Part shown: in pieces, positions 6,115 through 8,621 of the stretch
Layout: every line of letters begins with the position of its first letter
Numbering within the stretch: position 1 is the stretch's first letter
Assembly (NCBI GenBank): GCA_041686915.1
Contig: JAWLDB010000112.1
Location: 1-8,621, forward strand
From: JAWLDB01 sp041686915
Lineage (GTDB): Bacteria; Bacillota; UBA994; UBA5500
DNA: 8,621 nucleotides
Direction of reading: 5' to 3'
The notes under the pieces: model-generated
Seen by the model: only the letters and a program-made list of their open reading frames with translations
Database searches by the model: none
Told to the model about the DNA's origin: nothing
Program-made: the position numbers and the translations under genes

Positions 6115-7056
6115 TTGGCGAAGCAGCGTCCAGATATCGCTCTGGTAAAGCAAATTGCAGAGAGTTTTTTTAATTCGATCGTTACTCTTGAGGAAGTTAA
6201 AGCTGGAGTATCCACCTTTGTTTACCGGGTCAGGTTTGGGGAGCAAGTCTACTACCTGCGTATACTGCCGGAAGACGACCAGACTTTCGCGGGAGAGGTG
6301 AGAGCCCATGAACTCCTGACCCGCCGGGGAGTAAAGGTTCCTAGGGTTATCCACTATGAGCCGTGCAACAACCTAGTCGGACGCTCCCTGATGATTGCAG
6401 GAGAAGTCCCGGGCGCAGCTGTGCAGGATAGCTGGCCTGAGTCCGGTTTTGAGCGGATTATGCAAGAAGCGGGCGAGCAACTGGCCCTGATCAATCAGGT
6501 ACCGGTTGAAGGTTTTGGCTGGGTGAAACGGGAGCGTGATGGAGTACTACTAGGAGAGCAGCACAGCTTTGCTGACCCGTACTACGAACACCTGGATCAG
6601 GACTTGAGCCGTTTGAGCGGCTATGCATTTACAACCACAGAGGTAGCCTCAGTCGGGCAACTGTTGGAGACTGCCTTCCCTCTTATGAGCCGCACTCAAG
6701 CACACTTGGTGCACGGCGATTTTGATTTGACCCATATCTTCCACCAGCACGGCTGCTACAGCGGCATCATCGATTTCGGCGAGATTATGGGGCACAGCCC
6801 GCTTTATGACCTAGGCCACTTCAAGCTGCAGGATGGTGTTGAAGGATGCCCCAAGGGGTTTCAGGCGTTGCTTGATGGCTATCGGGAAGTCACCGACCTT
6901 ACACAGGCTGAGCTAATGGAAGTTGACCTATGGACACTATCCATTGGTGTCCGGCGCCTCGGAATGCTTCACAATCGTCGGAGGAACAAGTACCACGCTC
7001 ACTTCGTGGAGGTTGTGAGGCAGCAGCTCAGTGCGCTTGGGCTATTACTCCAATAA
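6115..7056 (+). CDS. APH-family phosphotransferase, HGDFDLTHIF subtype
   Basis: A 313-residue protein of the aminoglycoside phosphotransferase/choline kinase superfamily. Landmarks are AGVSTFVYRVRFGEQVYYLRIL (30-51), with the nucleotide-binding loop and an Arg in place of Lys, FAGEVRAHELL (58-68) with the conserved Glu, the catalytic loop HGDFDLTHIF (200-209) with Asp202, and the metal site DFG (220-222) in GIIDFGEIMGHSPLYDLGHF. The position usually held by the catalytic-loop Asn is His207. I recall HGDxDxxHIF as a recurrent variant in Firmicute phosphotransferases, so this is a subfamily trait rather than decay. It should be a cytosolic kinase of an unknown small molecule. The start is TTG (6115-6117) with AGGAGG (6102-6107) seven bases upstream. 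It follows the Fpg/Nei-like gene by 64 bp and is probably the last gene of the plus-strand run. Confidence 0.88.
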   Translation: MAKQRPDIALVKQIAESFFNSIVTLEEVKAGVSTFVYRVRFGEQVYYLRILPEDDQTFAGEVRAHELLTRRGVKVPRVIHYEPCNNLVGRSLMIAGEVPGAAVQDSWPESGFERIMQEAGEQLALINQVPVEGFGWVKRERDGVLLGEQHSFADPYYEHLDQDLSRLSGYAFTTTEVASVGQLLETAFPLMSRTQAHLVHGDFDLTHIFHQHGCYSGIIDFGEIMGHSPLYDLGHFKLQDGVEGCPKGFQALLDGYREVTDLTQAELMEVDLWTLSIGVRRLGMLHNRRRNKYHAHFVEVVRQQLSALGLLLQ

Positions 7057-7104
7057 GCGACGCAAGCTACTGGACAGGTTATATCAAGGTATGGGGCTCT
7101 GCGT

Positions 7105-7133
7105 TTTACTAACCCTGCCAGAAACTCTATAAT
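7105..7133 (+). promoter_or_regulatory. Sigma-A-type promoter for deoD
   Basis: TTTACT (7105-7110) and a perfect TATAAT (7128-7133) are separated by 17 bp. Transcription would start near 7140. This gives deoD its own promoter, 49 bp after the phosphotransferase stop. It also shows that the in-frame ATG at 7132, which lies inside the -10, is not the translation start. Confidence 0.75.
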
Positions 7134-7167
7134 GAAACAGACGAGATTGTTTGAGGAGAGTGATTTC

Positions 7168-7860
7168 ATGCTACCAACGCCACACATCGCTGTTACTGAG
7201 CAGCGCGGAGTAATCGCCGAAACCATACTGCTGCCGGGCGACCCGCTGCGCGCCAAGTTCATCGCAGAGAACTATCTAGAAGACCCGGTTCAGTTCAACA
7301 CCACCAGGAACATGTTTGGTTACACCGGTACATACAAAGGCAAAAAGGTTTCTGTGATGGGAACCGGCATGGGCATGCCCTCAATTGGCATCTATTCCTA
7401 TGAGCTGATCCACTTCTACGGGGTAAAGAACCTGATCCGCGTTGGTTCCTGCGGTTCATTCCAAGCAGACATCAAGGTACGCGATATCATCATCGGTATG
7501 TCGGCTTCAACCAACTCCGGCTACGCCAGCCAGTACGGTCTGCCGGGCATATATGCACCCACTGCTTCTTGGCCCCTGCTGAAAAAGGCCGTGGACGTTG
7601 CGGAGCAGAAGGGCATTGAAGTCAAGGTGGGCAATATCCTCTCTTCCGACATCTTCTATGATGATGATCCGGAAGCATGGAAGAAGTGGGCCAAGATGGG
7701 CGTGTTAGCAGCGCTCTATATGAACGCATCGCGCGCCGGTGCCAATGCCCTTTGCATTCTAACTGTTTCTGACTCGCTGGTTGACCACCAGTACGTGTCG
7801 GCCGAGGATCGGCAGAACACCTTCACTCAGATGATGGAGATAGCGCTGGAACTGGCTTAA
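7168..7860 (+). CDS. deoD: DeoD-type purine nucleoside phosphorylase with internal deletion
   Basis: A 230-residue hexameric-type (NP-I) purine nucleoside phosphorylase, which splits purine (deoxy)ribonucleosides with phosphate into base and (deoxy)ribose-1-phosphate in the cytosolic salvage pathway. Landmarks match E. coli DeoD: TPHI (His6), LPGDPLRAKFIAE (Gly24, Arg28), NTTRNMFGYTGTYKG (Arg47), GMGMPSIGIYSYEL, IRVGSCG (Arg91, Ser94), TVSDSL (Ser201, Asp202) and AEDRQNTF (Arg215). The ribose-binding block is abnormal. E. coli reads YGILGVEMEAAGIYGVAA, while here it is MGVLAALYMNAS (178-187), six residues short and without the Glu-Met-Glu. The frame is kept and both sides align well. The enzyme is therefore probably impaired or altered, unless this is a sequencing or assembly error. 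ATG 7168 follows GAGGAG (7153-7158) by nine bases; the gene has its own promoter and a terminator. Confidence 0.9.
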   Translation: MLPTPHIAVTEQRGVIAETILLPGDPLRAKFIAENYLEDPVQFNTTRNMFGYTGTYKGKKVSVMGTGMGMPSIGIYSYELIHFYGVKNLIRVGSCGSFQADIKVRDIIIGMSASTNSGYASQYGLPGIYAPTASWPLLKKAVDVAEQKGIEVKVGNILSSDIFYDDDPEAWKKWAKMGVLAALYMNASRAGANALCILTVSDSLVDHQYVSAEDRQNTFTQMMEIALELA

Positions 7861-7879
7861 GCCAGGTCCGAGCAGCAAG

Positions 7880-7903
7880 AACGGCTGGCTCTTGCCAGCC
7901 GTT
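7880..7903. terminator. Stem-loop terminator between convergent deoD and response regulator genes
   Basis: AACGGCTGGC (7880-7889) pairs with GCCAGCCGTT (7894-7903) around the loop TCTT, a 10-bp GC-rich stem. On the plus strand TTTATAT overlaps and follows it; on the minus strand TTCTTGCT overlaps and follows it. The U-tracts are weak. The position, 20 bp after deoD and 17 bp past the regulator stop, suits a shared bidirectional terminator. Confidence 0.75.
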
Positions 7904-7920
7904 TATATGTATCCCAAGTG

Positions 7921-8544
7921 CTAGAAATGCCGGTTGTAGAAGATGGCCAGCTGCGTACGGTCTCTCAGGCTTAGCTTCTCGAGCAACACGGAGACGTAAT
8001 TACGTACGGTGCCTGCGCTGAGGAATAGCTTCTCGCCTATCTCGTCGTTGGACAGGCCTTCGCCCACCAACTGCAGCACTTCAAACTCACGCGGAGAAAT
8101 ACCGTATTCTTCAGGACTGACCTTCCGCTCACCGCGCAGCATGGAATGCAGCACTTCCACCACCTCGCGCTCAAACACGCTATTACCCTGAGCCACTACC
8201 CGCAGGCTCTTGGCGATGCTGGCGAAAGGCTGGCTCTTTAGTATGTACCCCTCTGCGCCGTTATTGATTGCTTCCCGCACATACTCGTCATCCTTGAAGG
8301 TGGTGAGGATTACAACCTTGGTCTCTGGCAGGCTCTGCTTGATCAGCTTCGTACCCAGCACACCGTCGAGGACGGGCATACGGATGTCCATCAGCACAAT
8401 GTCTGGCCGGTGTTGCTTGCAGAGTTCAAAGGCTTCCTGGCCGTTAGCAGCAGTACCACAAACTTCGAAATCCCCCTCAAGTTCAAGTAACGACTTCAGC
8501 CCGTCACGGATCAGAGCATCGTCATCCACCAGTAGTATTTTCAA
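7921..8544 (-). CDS. NarL/FixJ family two-component response regulator
   Basis: A 207-residue cytosolic DNA-binding regulator. The receiver domain (about 1-118) has the acidic cluster Asp7-Asp9, phospho-acceptor Asp53 in LMDIRMP, Thr81 in ILTTF and Lys103 in YILKS, all as expected for a functional receiver. The LuxR-type helix-turn-helix occupies about 145-205, with ISPREFEVLQLVGEGLSNDEIGEKLFLSAGTVRNYVSVLLEKL. A partner histidine kinase normally phosphorylates such proteins; none lies in this window, but it may lie beyond 8621 on the same strand. The start is TTG (8544-8542), giving the classic MKILLVDDD N-terminus, with AGAGGGGG about eight bases upstream. Closest in style to DesR/LiaR/YxjL-type regulators of Firmicutes, but I cannot assign a stimulus or target. 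Convergent with deoD. Confidence 0.93.
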   Translation of the reverse strand: MKILLVDDDALIRDGLKSLLELEGDFEVCGTAANGQEAFELCKQHRPDIVLMDIRMPVLDGVLGTKLIKQSLPETKVVILTTFKDDEYVREAINNGAEGYILKSQPFASIAKSLRVVAQGNSVFEREVVEVLHSMLRGERKVSPEEYGISPREFEVLQLVGEGLSNDEIGEKLFLSAGTVRNYVSVLLEKLSLRDRTQLAIFYNRHF

Positions 8545-8621
8545 GCAACAGACCCCCTCTACCCTATCTATCCTTCTGCTATCTATAAAGCACGCAGACT
8601 ATCATAAACCCGTACTTGCCG

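Noticed and set aside
6053..6148. Small 31-codon ORF (MKKRKIRVDPLLL...) between the Fpg/Nei-like and phosphotransferase genes
   Set aside because: It has no ribosome binding site and overlaps the start of the phosphotransferase gene; open by chance.
7132..7167. Upstream ATG of deoD adding 12 residues
   Set aside because: The ATG sits inside a perfect TATAAT box and has no ribosome site; ATG 7168 has one and gives the family N-terminus.
8545..8621. End of an upstream histidine kinase gene on the minus strand
   Set aside because: All three minus-strand frames close quickly (for example ending DSLRAL-stop), and no kinase motif is readable in 77 bases.

Overview
The window looks like chromosomal DNA of a Firmicute (Bacillota), probably a Clostridia-type or Paenibacillus-like organism. 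The evidence is strong AGGAGG-type ribosome binding sites, frequent TTG and GTG starts (five genes use TTG, two use GTG), moderate GC by eye, and protein families common in that phylum (ZmaR-like GNAT, YfjL-like, TVP38/DedA-like, DeoD, NarL-type regulator). The species cannot be named from the sequence.

Layout. Bases 1-3543 hold a five-gene minus-strand run, read right to left: a GNAT acetyltransferase (3543-3037), an APH-type phosphotransferase (2985-2089), two tandem paralogous membrane-anchored YfjL-like proteins (2073-1399 and 1308-646), and a ZmaR-type GNAT cut off by the window start (585-1). A 204-bp divergent region (3544-3747) carries a promoter candidate for each direction and a direct/inverted repeat that looks like a response-regulator operator. 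The plus-strand run follows: a TVP38/DedA-family membrane protein (3748-4443), a DUF925-type nucleotidyltransferase (4596-5177), an Fpg/Nei-like DNA glycosylase homologue lacking key catalytic residues (5226-6050) and a second APH-type phosphotransferase (6115-7056). A DeoD purine nucleoside phosphorylase gene follows with its own promoter (7168-7860). A convergent NarL/FixJ response regulator (8544-7921) shares a stem-loop terminator with it.

The genes do not form one recognisable pathway. They read as a stress, detoxification and salvage neighbourhood: two acetyltransferases and two small-molecule kinase-like proteins of the kind that modify antibiotics or metabolites, a nucleotidyltransferase-fold protein, a DNA-repair-fold protein, membrane proteins and a nucleoside phosphorylase. 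No prophage, CRISPR array, transposase, tRNA or rRNA was seen.

Most notable are four things. (1) The DeoD protein seems to lack about six residues exactly where the ribose-binding Glu-Met-Glu motif should be, while every other active-site landmark is intact. (2) Two long palindromes share the core AAGGGACTGTCCCTT, have compensatory arm changes, and sit at the 3' ends of the divergent GNAT and DedA-like genes. (3) The Fpg/Nei-like protein keeps its H2TH and zinc finger but lacks the N-terminal Pro nucleophile, the RGK lysine and the finger arginine. (4) A YTTAAG-N5-CTTAAG repeat lies upstream of the DedA-like gene. I did not find a clear multi-gene system of a new type.
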